NCBI GenBank assembly: GCA_016841675.1
Contig: JAENYQ010000012.1
Coordinates: 1 to 58,940, forward strand
DNA length: 58,940 nucleotides
Source: Desulfotomaculum sp.
GTDB lineage: Bacteria > Bacillota > Desulfotomaculia > Desulfotomaculales > Desulfallaceae
Direction: 5' to 3'
A program made the position numbers and the translations under genes. How positions within the stretch are numbered: position 1 is the stretch's first letter; every line of letters begins with the position of its first letter. Positions 16,271 through 25,125 of this stretch are shown here, one piece after another. The notes under the pieces are model-generated. The model was given only the letters and a program-made list of their open reading frames with translations, was not told the DNA's origin and searched no databases.

Positions 16271-16912
16271 TTATTTTTTCAGTGCGGCCAGAATGTCTGT
16301 TAGCACGTTTTTGATTTCCTGGTCGCCATTGATGTTAAACAATAACCCCTGCTGATTATAGTAATCAATTAAAGGCTGGGTTTGAGCTTCATAAACATCC
16401 AGGCGGTTGCCTACGGCTACTTCGTTGTCATCACTGCGCTGGTACAGTTCGCCGTTGCAACTGTTACACTTGCCTTCCACCTGTGGTAGATTGAATATTA
16501 CGTGGTAACTGGCGCCACAACCTTTACAGACTCTGCGCCCGGTCAGACGAGCCATTAATTTCTCTCTGGGTACCGCTATGTTGACTACGCCGTCCAACTT
16601 GATGCCCATTTCAGTCAGGGTAGCGTCTAAGGCTTGCGCCTGATCCAGGGTGCGCGGAAAACCATCCAATAGGAAGCTGTCGCAGTCCGGCTTGGAAAGT
16701 CTTTCTTTGACCATGCCAACAACGACCTCATCCGGCACAAGGGCGCCCTGGTCCATGTATTCTTTGGCTTTTCTGCCCATTTCAGTGCCCTCTTTGATGG
16801 CTGCGCGGAACATATCACCGGTTGAAATGTGCGTAAGTTTAAGTTCCTTAACCATCACTTCAGCCTGGGTACCTTTACCGGCCCCAGGAGGTCCCATGAT
16901 TAAAAGCTTCAA
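16271..16912 (-). CDS. adk: Adenylate kinase
   Basis: Converts ATP plus AMP to two ADP. The 213-residue product has the P-loop [10 protein letters not shown], the AMP-site STGDMFRAA, the substrate motif [12 protein letters not shown] and [11 protein letters not shown] in the LID. The LID holds a four-cysteine zinc site (CKGC...CNSC), as in Gram-positive long-type kinases. The start is TTG at 16912, about seven bases after GAGGAGGGGG; a longer frame to 17005 lacks a ribosome site. A TATAAT with a TG extension (16958-16963) could be its promoter. It is unlinked here to secY and map, its usual neighbours. Confidence 0.95.
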   Translation of the reverse strand: MKLLIMGPPGAGKGTQAEVMVKELKLTHISTGDMFRAAIKEGTEMGRKAKEYMDQGALVPDEVVVGMVKERLSKPDCDSFLLDGFPRTLDQAQALDATLTEMGIKLDGVVNIAVPREKLMARLTGRRVCKGCGASYHVIFNLPQVEGKCNSCNGELYQRSDDNEVAVGNRLDVYEAQTQPLIDYYNQQGLLFNINGDQEIKNVLTDILAALKK

Positions 16913-16957
16913 AAAAAATCCCCCTCCTCGTTTAACACTGGATATTAGCTTGTACAC

Positions 16958-16966
16958 ATTATAGCA
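16958..16966 (-). promoter_or_regulatory. Possible extended -10 promoter of adk
   Basis: On the minus strand TGC-TATAAT lies about 45 bp upstream of the adk start. The region 17 bp further upstream has no good -35 box, so an extended -10 element is proposed. Confidence 0.4.
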
Positions 16967-17037
16967 AATATGTAGACTGTAGGAAATACAAATTTCCAGT
17001 GTCAAAAACCTGACACCTTATTCAATGTCCAGTTTCA

Positions 17038-18916
17038 ATGACTTCCGCCAACATTTCCGGCATGGCCCGCCAGTTTATTGTCGGTGTTGACGCCAAAGAT
17101 GCCCTGTCCGCCCTAAAAAAGGTACGTAAAGACGGTGTTGCTTTTACTGTCGATTTGCTGGGTGAGGCAGTTGTTTCCGAGCAGGAAGCGGGCGAGTATT
17201 TCGAACGTTACATGGATTTATTCAAGATTATGTCTGCCGATCAGCGCAAATGGAAGGCCCTGGGTGGCGGCAATGGCGACCTGGACTGGGGGCACTCGCC
17301 CAAAATAAACATTTCCATTAAACCATCGGCTTTGTATTCCCAAATGGATCCCAAAAGTATGGCCTTATCTATAGCCAAGGCCAAGGAACGGCTGCGCCCG
17401 ATCTTCCGTGAAGCCATCAGCACGGGCTCATTCGTGCTATTGGATATGGAACATACTACCCTGAAAAACTTAACCCTGGCCCTTTATAAAAGTTTATTGG
17501 ATGAAGAGGAGTTTAAATCATACCCTTATATCGGCATCGTCATCCAGGCCTACCTAAAGGACAGTGAACAGGATCTACTGGATCTAATTCAGTGGGCCAA
17601 AGAAAAGGGTCAGCGCATCACCATTCGACTGGTCAAAGGCGCTTATTGGGATGCCGAGGTAATCCTGGCCAAGCAGAAAAACTGGGGTATTCCGGTATTT
17701 ACTAATAAATATGAAACCGATGCTAATTTCGAAAAGCTATCCAGTCTACTATTGGAGAACCACCAGTATGTTTCCTACGCCTGCGCTTCCCATAATATCC
17801 GATCCATCGCCTATGTCATGGAAAGGGCTAAGGAACTGGGTGTTCCGGAAGAATACCTGGAATACCAGGTGTTATACGGGATGGCGGAACCGGTGCGCAC
17901 CGCCCTGCGTAAGGCCGGGCTGAAACTGCGCCTGTACGCGCCCGTTGGCGAAATGATTCCGGGCATGGCTTACCTGGTACGCCGGCTGCTGGAGAATACC
18001 GCCAACGAGTCCTTCCTGCGGCAAAGCTTTGCCGAGGGCACGTCCAAGGAATATCTGCTGCGTAATCCGCTGGAACTGCTGGCCGAGAACCCCACGCCGG
18101 AGTCTCCTGCTGTTACCGCGCCTGAATACGGGGACAAGGATGTATTTCGCAACCTCTCCATTTACGACTGGACCATTGAGCAAACCCGGCGGGAATTCAC
18201 CGGGGCGCTACAGGGTCTGCGCGCTAAACTGGGCGCTCAGGTGCCCCTGTATATTGGTGGCCATGAAGTCAAAACCGGCCGGGAAATTGTCTCTACCAAC
18301 CCCAATAAACCAACTGAGGTAATCGGCTCGGTTTCATCTGCCGGACAGGCAGAGGCTGAGCAGGCCATAACTGCCGCTCGCATCGCTTTTCCGGCCTGGC
18401 GTGACATAGAACCCCGGCAACGGGCCGAGTACCTTTTTCGGGCTGCTGAGGTGGCCAGGCAGCGCCGGGCTCAATTGGCCGCCCTGCAGGTGCTGGAAGT
18501 GGGCAAAAATTGGAGTGAAGCCGATGCTGACGTTGCCGAAGCAGATCAAGCCCGGCAGCCGTCTGGCCCAGGAGGAAATCTTCGGTCCGGTACTGAGCGT
18601 GCTTAAAGTCAAAAACTTTGATGAGGCATTACAGGTAGCCAACGGGACCCGGTTTGCCCTTACCGGCGGCATTTTCTCCCGCAGCCCCGAAAATATCGAC
18701 CGGGCCAGGCGGGAATTCCGGGTGGGCAACCTGTATATCAACCGCGGCTGCACCGGGGCCATCGTGGAAAGGCATCCCTTTGGCGGTTTCAAGCTGTTCG
18801 GGATCGGTTCCAAGGCCGGCGGGCCTGATTACCTGCTCCAGTTCACCGTTCCTCGCGTAGTAGTAGAAAATACCCTGCGCCGAGGCTTTGCTCCGCCAGA
18901 GGAAGGCGACGAATAG
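17038..18916 (+). pseudogene. putA: Decayed proline dehydrogenase/P5C dehydrogenase (PutA)
   Basis: PutA oxidises proline to glutamate in two steps. The proline-dehydrogenase barrel is largely present (FTVDLLGEAVVSEQEAGEYF, IRLVKGAYWDAEVILA, LRLYAPVGEMIPGMAYLVRR), but the expected N-terminal region is missing and no ribosome site precedes the first ATG. The aldehyde-dehydrogenase part runs normally to KNWSEADADVAEA near 18540. It then joins, out of frame, sequence that belongs some 270 residues further on (IKPGSRLAQEEIFGPVLSV), ending at 18916. The catalytic Cys and Glu of the dehydrogenase lie in the lost part. A truncated 522-residue product could still be made but would lack the second activity. 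Confidence 0.85.
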
Positions 18917-19280
18917 GATAAAACGCGTCTTATCATTGCTATGAATACAAGAAAAGAACCTTGTCATTAAGCCTGTCATTCCGAGCGCAACGAAGAATTT
19001 TAAAACCAGATCCTTCGCTGCGCTCAGGATGACAGCTTGCACAATTGTTAATAAAAAACATGATTATTCCCTTTACTCAATAATCCCCATTGATGAGATA
19101 AACATTTTTAATAAACAATTGTGCACCGCGGGGGGAGAGCTGTCATCTAAGAGCGTTAGCGAAGGATCTAGATTCTTCACTTCGTTCAGAATGACACGAC
19201 GCTGTACCACTTACTGAGTTAACGGTATAACCATGATAAAAAATATTAAGTAAAGGGAATAATCAGGTTATAAAAATTAG
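18917..19280. mobile_element. Repeat cluster with MITE-like element
   Basis: A partial repeat with one hairpin copy (18975-19033) is followed by a composite element at 19059-19235 containing acaattgtgcaccgcggggg, a hairpin copy (19142-19195) and gacgctgtaccacttactga. The outermost sequences TGATTATTCCCTTTACT (about 19062) and AGTAAAGGGAATAATCA (about 19250-19266) are inverted copies and may be terminal repeats. No gene is present. Confidence 0.65.
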
Positions 19281-19312
19281 AAAACCCCCTCTGCTATTGC
19301 AAAGGGGGTTTT
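19281..19312 (-). terminator. Terminator of tRNA-Pro
   Basis: On the minus strand AAAACCCCCT/AGGGGGTTTT closes a short loop immediately after the encoded CCA end, with a T run within the distal arm. Confidence 0.75.
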
Positions 19313-19389
19313 TGGTCGGGATGACACGACTTGAACGTGCGACCTCACGGTCCCGAACCGTGCGCTCTACCAAACTGAGCTACATCCCG
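19313..19389 (-). tRNA. tRNA-Pro (anticodon CGG)
   Basis: The minus-strand sequence folds as a cloverleaf. The acceptor is CGGGATG/CATCCCG with discriminator A and an encoded CCA. The D arm begins TAGCTCAGTTTGGTAGAGC. The anticodon stem CACGG/CCGTG encloses TTCGGGA, so the anticodon is CGG, which reads CCG proline codons. The T arm contains GTTCAAGTC. It is a single tRNA with its own promoter and terminator. Confidence 0.97.
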
Positions 19390-19431
19390 ATGTATCTTTT
19401 TAAGACCAAGTTTAAAAACCAGGCAAAAAAT

Positions 19432-19460
19432 ATAATATCGTATATCGCCAAGGTTGTCAA
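19432..19460 (-). promoter_or_regulatory. Sigma-A promoter of tRNA-Pro
   Basis: TTGACA (19460-19455), 17 bases, then TATTAT (19437-19432) on the minus strand, about 43 bp upstream of the tRNA 5' end. The match to consensus is near perfect, as expected for a stable RNA. Confidence 0.85.
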
Positions 19461-19622
19461 TTAAAAGAGCCAGGTGTTTTTTAACAACCTGCAAATATTG
19501 GCTTGGTTCAAGAGAAGATCATTAATGAGCGGGCTAATAATTGGCTGGTTTTTGTATAAACTAAGGTTTATTAGTGATGATGATATTGCGAATTTAAGTC
19601 CAAGGAAAAACGGAGGTGTACT

Positions 19623-19946
19623 ATGACCAAATCTCTCAATGCATTTACCTTCTCCGCCCCCATCCAGGGAGTTCAAGTAAAGCCGTTAAAACAAGACGGC
19701 AAAGAAATCGCGGTCCGTTACAACGGAATGCTCAACCAGAATGGCGCCAGGCAAGTGTGGCTGCACGGCGGCTTTGGGGAAGGTAACGAGTGGAAGGAAA
19801 CTAAAGATTACCTGATGCAAAGGACAGAAGAAGGTTGGGTGCAAACTGTTGATATAAAAGACAGTCAACTTAATTTCTGTTTTAGGGATGACGCACTCAA
19901 CTGGGACAATAATAGTGGCGTAAACTGGATTTACAGAATTACCTAA
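19623..19946 (+). CDS. Stand-alone carbohydrate-binding module (CBM25/CBM53-like)
   Basis: A 107-residue protein that is essentially one starch-binding-type beta-sandwich. VRYNGMLNQNGARQVWLHGG, then the W, Y and M residues of EWKETKDYLM, and NFCFRDDALNWDNNSGVNW match the CBM25/53 pattern found at the ends of amylases and starch synthases. Here no catalytic domain, signal peptide or linker is attached. It may act on an intracellular glucan, or in another protein's complex. ATG at 19623 follows GGAGGT. Family assignment is from motif memory. Confidence 0.75.
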   Translation: MTKSLNAFTFSAPIQGVQVKPLKQDGKEIAVRYNGMLNQNGARQVWLHGGFGEGNEWKETKDYLMQRTEEGWVQTVDIKDSQLNFCFRDDALNWDNNSGVNWIYRIT

Positions 19947-19967
19947 AAATAAAGTTTAAGTTATGCT

Positions 19968-20000
19968 GGCTGTATACCCCTGAGGTGTACAGCCTTATTA
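19968..20000. terminator. Hairpin between convergent genes
   Basis: GGCTGTA...TACAGCC with an AT-rich tail TTATTATATTT on the plus strand lies between the carbohydrate-binding-module gene and the DUF3786 gene. It could end transcription in both directions. Confidence 0.6.
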
Positions 20001-20606
20001 TATTTGTTCCGTCATAACCTGCAATTTTCTGGTCAGCTCACAGCCCAGCACCCACAGTGCCGCTGTAGTAAGCTGATGCGGTGCGATGCTGTCGAATAAG
20101 ATTACCGCCTTGGCTGGGAACTCGTCGTCCCCTTCCCAAATAGCGACGGCCAGTGGCAGTTTAGCAAAAGCCGGCACATAAACCGCTGTGTCTCCCATCT
20201 GAATGTTATTGGCTCCCAGTTGACTCGCTAACTGGTTAAATAATTCGAGGCGGTGGCCAAATGTTTGAGCCAGGGGATGGCAAGCGTCATTCAGAAAAGG
20301 TTCGTGATGCATTATTCCCTCGGGCAGTTCCAGAAATGACAGCCATTTACCCCGGGGCGGCAAGCCGCTGCACTGCCTTAAGTATTGCAATATTAGTGTG
20401 GCATCGTTTAATGAAACTGTTTCCCCCAGGGTTGTTTTAACTTCGCCGTTTTGTAGTGAAACCAAGTATTTTTTACCGAAATACTCAATTAAAATATGCT
20501 TACGGTCATTTGAGTATGTCGTCCCGCATTTGATTACCATTTCCTCCGGTTGGGTGGAGAGAAAACCTTTTAGTGCTGTAGCATGAGCGGTTGGTTCATG
20601 GCACAT
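19998..20606 (-). CDS. DUF3786 domain protein
   Basis: A protein of about 202 residues. The blocks GLPPRGKWLSFLELPEG, LPLAVAIWEGDDEFPAKAVI and LFDSIAPHQLTTAALWVLG are characteristic of DUF3786, a family frequent in anaerobes and often found near corrinoid or acetyl-CoA pathway genes. The function is not established. ATG at 20606 follows TAGGAG by eleven bases; a GTG at 20618 lies within the ribosome site. No functional partner is adjacent. Confidence 0.75.
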   Translation of the reverse strand: MCHEPTAHATALKGFLSTQPEEMVIKCGTTYSNDRKHILIEYFGKKYLVSLQNGEVKTTLGETVSLNDATLILQYLRQCSGLPPRGKWLSFLELPEGIMHHEPFLNDACHPLAQTFGHRLELFNQLASQLGANNIQMGDTAVYVPAFAKLPLAVAIWEGDDEFPAKAVILFDSIAPHQLTTAALWVLGCELTRKLQVMTEQI

Positions 20607-21019
20607 ATAAACACCCACTCCTAACTTCTAAACTTTAACTAATCTTTATCGCAGGGGCGCCCGCGAGGTGTGCCCCTGTGATGTGGAATTGCACCGTGAT
20701 CTACCCTGAAAACGGACTTTAGGTTGTCATCCTGAGCGTAGCGAAGGATCTAGATTCCTCACTTCGTTCGGAATTATCACGCGTACCCGCACCACAATAA
20801 ACGAATACAATCTACCTTCGTCAAGATTAAGCTTGTCATCCTGAGCGTAGCGAAGGATCTGGGTTTTAAGATTCTTCGCTGCGCTCAGAATGACAGGCTT
20901 AAAAGGTTCTTCAATTCTTGTATTCATAGCAATGACAAACCAAACAGATCTTCATCCTTCTGATGGTGCCGTGATAGCGGCATGGTGGTCTACCCTAAAA
21001 AATACAGAATGACATAGTG
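20607..21019. repeat. Repeat-rich spacer
   Basis: There is no gene. It contains an imperfect GC palindrome near 20651-20680 and hairpin copies at about 20726-20779 and 20835-20894, separated by the linker acccgcaccacaataaacga. After that come the segment attcatagcaatgac and the motif cttcatccttctgatggtgc (about 20950), both shared with positions 1-125. Confidence 0.6.
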
Positions 21020-21451
21020 TTACTTGGCGGTCAAATATAGCACAATAGCGGTAATTACTCCTACCAGCATGATTACCGTGCTCATGCCACCAAAATTGGT
21101 CAAGGCTTTTAGCTTGAATCCTTCCTTTTCAGCCCGCTCGCGCATTCGGTTATACACCGGTATGCGTCCGATGACGCTCATGGCCAAATTGTCCGCCAGA
21201 TCCGGTTCGCCACCCCGGTCCAACAAACTTTGCACAACAGATTCTAACCATTGTGCTTGGGATTCCAGTGTCATTGTTTCATATTGACGCTTCATGAAAG
21301 ATTTAAAGTCTTTTTCTCTACGCTTAAGTTGACCAAAATAAGCCCGCCGGTCATCTTTTTTTAATTGGCGGGTTGTTTTGCTCAGCAGGTTGATTTCGTT
21401 TTCGTTTAAGTTAAATTCCTTTTGCAGTAATTCAATAAAAATAACGGCCAC
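21020..21451 (-). CDS. Hypothetical protein with C-terminal membrane anchor
   Basis: A 143-residue protein. The N-terminal 100 residues are highly charged and helical (LLSKTTRQLKKDDRRAYFGQ). The C-terminal 22 residues (GGMSTVIMLVGVITAIVLYL) form a single transmembrane segment at the very end. GTG at 21451 is chosen because AGGAG lies nine bases upstream; the frame extends to 21502. This would be a cytoplasmic domain tethered by a C-terminal helix. I do not recognise the family. Confidence 0.6.
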   Translation of the reverse strand: MAVIFIELLQKEFNLNENEINLLSKTTRQLKKDDRRAYFGQLKRREKDFKSFMKRQYETMTLESQAQWLESVVQSLLDRGGEPDLADNLAMSVIGRIPVYNRMRERAEKEGFKLKALTNFGGMSTVIMLVGVITAIVLYLTAK

Positions 21452-21673
21452 CTGGCTCACTCCTGTTAAGTTATCCCTATTCTGGCTGTAATATCCTGGC
21501 AAAGGTCATAATATATAATGACAACAAGGGATGATTATATATAATATTATAAGGTAGCTTTATCTTCAACAGACAAATATATTATTATTGGTTAATGATC
21601 ATGGTAGTAATTCGGTCCAAAGGCCGTACATTTTTATAAAATGGCAACAAGCGCCGGAAATGGGGGTTCACAA

Positions 21674-22501
21674 TTGGAAGTATACGCATTGGTAGGATCA
21701 AGCGGAACGGGGAAAAGTCACCGGGCTGTTCTGCTGGCTTACCAAACGGGTGCCGAAGTTATCATTGACGATGGATTAATTATTAAGGGGAACCAAATTG
21801 TAGCCGGAATTTCGGCTAAAAAACAGCCCACCCGAATTGGGGCTATCAAAACGGCATTATTTAACGAACCGGAACAAATGGAAGCGGCCAGAAAAGCCAT
21901 TGGCGAATTGGCGCCGGATAGATTGCTAATTCTGGGTACTTCAGTTAAGATGATCGACAAAATTGCCCACAGGCTTGGTTTGCCCGGTATAACCAAATAC
22001 ATCAATATCGATGAAATTGCTTCACCCAAGGAGATTAGAAAAGCCAGAACCATGCGAAGCCAACACAGCAAGCATGTAATCCCGGCCCCTACGGTTGAAG
22101 TAAGAAAAACCTTTCCCGAATCCATAATTAACCCGCTGCAAGTTTTTATGCGCCGTAAAGGACACCGAGGGAACAAAAGCTGGCGGGAGCAGTCGGTGAT
22201 CAGGCCCACTTTCACTATGTACGGTAAACTAACCATTTCCCTGGGGGCGCTTAAATCTATTGTCACTTGGGCATCCAATACAGTTTCCGGAGTGGCGGAA
22301 GTAAAAAAATTAAGCATTGACAGAAATGAAAATGAGGTAAGCATAACAATAGAAATCCTGGTTGATATAAAAACACAGATCAATAATACCAGCCGGGAAG
22401 TGCAGGCGTACGTAAAGGAACAAGTAGAACATATGACCGGGTTAACGGTGAAGTATGTTAATGTAACCGTTGCCGGCATCAAGGTGCGAGAAATAGTGTA
22501 A
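21674..22501 (+). CDS. P-loop ATPase-like protein with Asp23/Gls24-like C-terminus
   Basis: A protein of about 275 residues with two parts. The N-terminal part has a Walker A (VGSSGTGKSHRAVLLAY) and strands such as VIIDDGLIIKG and PDRLLILGTS, suggesting a small nucleotide-binding domain. The C-terminal ~110 residues (TMYGKLTISLGALKSIVTWA, ...VSITIEILVDIKTQINNTSR..., TGLTVKYVNVTVAGI) resemble the Asp23/Gls24 envelope-stress fold. TTG at 21674 lies eight bases after GGGGG; an ATG at 21641 has no ribosome site. The function is unknown. It is convergent with sleB. Confidence 0.65.
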   Translation: MEVYALVGSSGTGKSHRAVLLAYQTGAEVIIDDGLIIKGNQIVAGISAKKQPTRIGAIKTALFNEPEQMEAARKAIGELAPDRLLILGTSVKMIDKIAHRLGLPGITKYINIDEIASPKEIRKARTMRSQHSKHVIPAPTVEVRKTFPESIINPLQVFMRRKGHRGNKSWREQSVIRPTFTMYGKLTISLGALKSIVTWASNTVSGVAEVKKLSIDRNENEVSITIEILVDIKTQINNTSREVQAYVKEQVEHMTGLTVKYVNVTVAGIKVREIV

Positions 22502-22520
22502 GCAGGAGGCTAGCCCCTGC

Positions 22521-23198
22521 TTATGCTTTAGTGGCAAAAACATGCCTGCCGATGCGCGTTACGACGGGCAGTGTAGTGATCCATTTATCTGTGCTGATGG
22601 AGGGATTATAAAAGAACAGCGCCCCACCAGTGGGGTCGTTTCCTTCCAAGGCCTCCAACGCAGCTTCGATGGCGGACTGGTCCGGCTCCAGGTTAATAGT
22701 ACCATTGGAAACCGGCGTAAACTGAAAAACGTGCTTGTTGCTCTGCATAATTACTTCTCTTAAAGTGTTAGGAAAAAGCTTGCTATGCACGCGGTTAACA
22801 ATTACCGCTCCCACAGCCACTTGACCCATAAAGCCCTCCCCGCGTGCCTCAGCGTGAATAGCCCTGGCTAAAAGCATCAATTCTTCCCTGGATATATTCC
22901 CTCGGGACAGGGCGGTTGTTTCTAACTGTCCTTCCGGTGGAAGCACCAGGTTTTGGCGAGGATGGATCACCGTTGATTCCAGGTTGTTGACGCGAATTAA
23001 TTGTTTTAAATTGACATTAAATTCTTTAGCGATCCCCGATAAGGTATCCCCCGTCTGTATGGTATAGATTACTGTTTCCGCGGTAGTATCACTGACCACT
23101 TTTTTTTCCGTTCCGGCCTGGGCACTGCTTATATTAAAGAACAAAAAGCACAGCACCAGCAGTAAAACGCCGGCCAATCTGGAAAAACAAGCGCTCAT
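22521..23198 (-). CDS. Spore cortex-lytic-type hydrolase with LysM (SleB-like)
   Basis: An exported cell-wall hydrolase of 225 residues. It has a signal peptide (about 1-29, LAGVLLLVLCFLFFNISSAQA), one LysM peptidoglycan-binding repeat (YTIQTGDTLSGIAKEFNVNL...) and a C-terminal Hydrolase_2/SleB domain. That domain has the likely catalytic Glu in ARAIHAEARGEGFMGQVAVG and the conserved VNRVHSKLFPNTLREVI. SleB enzymes cleave muramic-delta-lactam cortex during germination. Here LysM replaces the usual binding domain, so the role may be spore or vegetative. ATG at 23198 follows AAAGGAGGAG. Confidence 0.88.
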   Translation of the reverse strand: MSACFSRLAGVLLLVLCFLFFNISSAQAGTEKKVVSDTTAETVIYTIQTGDTLSGIAKEFNVNLKQLIRVNNLESTVIHPRQNLVLPPEGQLETTALSRGNISREELMLLARAIHAEARGEGFMGQVAVGAVIVNRVHSKLFPNTLREVIMQSNKHVFQFTPVSNGTINLEPDQSAIEAALEALEGNDPTGGALFFYNPSISTDKWITTLPVVTRIGRHVFATKA

Positions 23199-23264
23199 GT
23201 TCTCCTCCTTTCCGCGCAAATAGTATTATTACCCAATAAAAATCAAAAATACTGGAAAAATGTG

Positions 23265-23344
23265 GATGGGGTCAGGCTCTTAACTTATTAACTTATTGGC
23301 GAAGTTCAGCCAATAAGTTAATAAGTTAAGAGCCTGACCCCATC
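23265..23344. repeat. Perfect 36-bp inverted repeat
   Basis: Positions 23265-23300 and 23309-23344 are exact reverse complements around an 8-base loop (gaagttca). Each arm starts GATGGGGTCAGGCTC and contains a tandem AACTTATT. It lies between the 3' end of cbiC and the 5' end of sleB, both transcribed leftwards, and could act as a terminator for the cbi operon or as a REP-like mobile hairpin. Confidence 0.85.
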
Positions 23345-23358
23345 TTCCTTTCCTTTTT

Positions 23359-23979
23359 CTACAGCATATAAAGTAATGCATTTACTACCGAGGCGGCAAT
23401 GGTGCTGCCTCCTCTGGTGCCTATCATACTTACGTAGGGCACTTTGTTCAGTGCTACCAGCAATTCCTTGGACTCCCGAGCTCCCACAAATCCTACCGGC
23501 GTGCCTATAACCAGCGCCGGGCTGGCGGTACCGGCCTCAATCATTTCGCACAGGGCAAAAAGCGCCGTAGGGGCATTGCCGATGACCACTATATCGCCAT
23601 CCAGCGGTCCGGCGGAGCGCATGGCCGCCCTGGCCCTGGTTTCCCCAGTTCGCTTTGCTTGCGCCACCACATCGAAGTCGCCTATGCGGCAGGCGGCATT
23701 AACATTTAGTGTGGCCATTTTTGTTCTGTTCAGGCCGGCCAGCACCATGTTCACATCGGTAAATATAGTGCAGGAGTTCTTAAGGGCGGCCAGCCCTGCC
23801 TCAACGGCCCGGGGATGTATTTGCACCAGCGATGCGATATTAAAATCCCCGGTTGTATGGATAATTCTTTTTACAATTGCTCTCTCTCCCGCCGGGAGTT
23901 CCAAAATAGCAGGCACATTCCGTTCAATAATGGCCATGCTTTCGCGTTCTATTTCCGACGGGTTAGGATTATAATTCAC
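23359..23979 (-). CDS. cbiC: Cobalt-precorrin-8 methylmutase
   Basis: CbiC moves a methyl group from C11 to C12 of the corrin ring, giving cobyrinate. The 206-residue product has the family's length and blocks: VKRIIHTTGDFN with the catalytic His near 45, DVNMVLAGL, VIGNAPTALFALCEMI and GTPVGFVGARESKELL. It is the last gene of the cbi operon. Its GTG start at 23979 overlaps the cbiX stop by 11 bp. Confidence 0.95.
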   Translation of the reverse strand: MNYNPNPSEIERESMAIIERNVPAILELPAGERAIVKRIIHTTGDFNIASLVQIHPRAVEAGLAALKNSCTIFTDVNMVLAGLNRTKMATLNVNAACRIGDFDVVAQAKRTGETRARAAMRSAGPLDGDIVVIGNAPTALFALCEMIEAGTASPALVIGTPVGFVGARESKELLVALNKVPYVSMIGTRGGSTIAASVVNALLYML

Positions 23980-24349
23980 TTTTTGACGCCTCCTTGACCC
24001 GGTCCATGATAATATCCAAAAGACGTGGATCAGCCCCGATGTGTTCGGCCATCGATATTTTGACCCCGGGGTAACGGTTTTTTTGTTCGGCCAGAATTTC
24101 CGGGATGTCGCGCTGCATGTGCAGTCCCAGGTACAGGAATAGTGGTACCACTACAACCTGTTGGGCGCCTTGACCCGTTGCCCGGGCGATGGCTGCGGGC
24201 AGGTCGGGTTGGTTAAATTGCAATGCTGCTCCTTCTACGATAAATTTTTCATCGACCTCGGAAGAAACCAAAGCAGTAATTTTTTGCAGGGTGGCTTGTG
24301 CCTCCGGCAACCTGCTGCCATGACTAAGGATAATGATTGCAGTTTTCAT
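23969..24349 (-). CDS. cbiX: Sirohydrochlorin cobaltochelatase, short form
   Basis: CbiX inserts Co2+ into sirohydrochlorin at the entry of the early-cobalt pathway. At 126 residues it is the short, single-domain form, which must dimerise. Seen: SHGSRLPEAQATL with the metal-binding His near 10, and EHIGADPRLLDIIMDRV with the second His region. No C-terminal histidine-rich or Fe-S extension is present. The ATG overlaps the cobK/cbiJ stop (ATGA). Confidence 0.93.
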   Translation of the reverse strand: MKTAIIILSHGSRLPEAQATLQKITALVSSEVDEKFIVEGAALQFNQPDLPAAIARATGQGAQQVVVVPLFLYLGLHMQRDIPEILAEQKNRYPGVKISMAEHIGADPRLLDIIMDRVKEASKSEL

Positions 24350-25125
24350 TTACATTTCGTCCTTTCGTATAACGCAATAATGGTCAGCAATTCCTCTATA
24401 TTATCTACTGCCCCTTCCGGCACCGGAGGCCTTGTAATCAAAACCACCGGTATGGCCAAAGCAAGAGCAGCCTCAAGTTTGGCGTCGGTACCGCCGATGG
24501 TGCCGCTTTCCTTGGTTACCAGTACATCGGCTTGGTAATGAATTATTAGCTGTTTATTCAGGTCTGCGGAAAAGGGCCCCTGCATGGCCACAATGTCCCC
24601 GGGCTCGATACCCAATTCAAGGCATTGGCGCAGGCCCTCCAAATCCGGCATAACCCTGGCGATCACCTTCTTCCCCGCAGTGCGGGCGGCAGTCACAAAT
24701 GTGGAGAGGGTTTTGACGCCGATGGTCAAGAAAATACATTGCTCAGCCAGTTTCACCGCCCGGTCAGCTGCTTCCCGGTATCCTCGTACCGGGTGGATAA
24801 GCGGGCTTACCGGCATCACCAGAGCCGGCCTTTGGAACCTGATGTATTTGGCTGCAGCAACGGCACAGGCCTGGTCTGCATTGACGGTGGCCGCTTCTGC
24901 GTACGGGTGGGTGGCGTCTATGACCAACTGTACGTTTCGGTTACAAATTAGTTCGGCTAGTTCTTCCGCGTTAAGGCGGCCGGGGATAATTTCTTCGGCA
25001 CTTGAGTTTTCCAGGAGCCGGCCTCCGTATTCGGTGGCCGCACAGGCGATAAACCGATGGCCGGCGTCACCGAGGCGGACGGCAATCTCTCGGCCATCAG
25101 CAGTGCCGGCCAGGAGCAGGATCAT
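24346..25125 (-). CDS. cbiJ: Cobalt-precorrin-6A reductase
   Basis: It reduces the macrocycle of cobalt-precorrin-6A with a pyridine nucleotide. The 259-residue product opens MILLLAGTADGREIAVRL, has LVIDATHPYAEAA near 68 and VLVTKESGTIGGTDAKLEAA near the C-terminus, all typical of CbiJ/CobK. It is coupled by 4-bp overlaps to cbiH upstream and cbiX downstream. Confidence 0.95.
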   Translation of the reverse strand: MILLLAGTADGREIAVRLGDAGHRFIACAATEYGGRLLENSSAEEIIPGRLNAEELAELICNRNVQLVIDATHPYAEAATVNADQACAVAAAKYIRFQRPALVMPVSPLIHPVRGYREAADRAVKLAEQCIFLTIGVKTLSTFVTAARTAGKKVIARVMPDLEGLRQCLELGIEPGDIVAMQGPFSADLNKQLIIHYQADVLVTKESGTIGGTDAKLEAALALAIPVVLITRPPVPEGAVDNIEELLTIIALYERTKCK

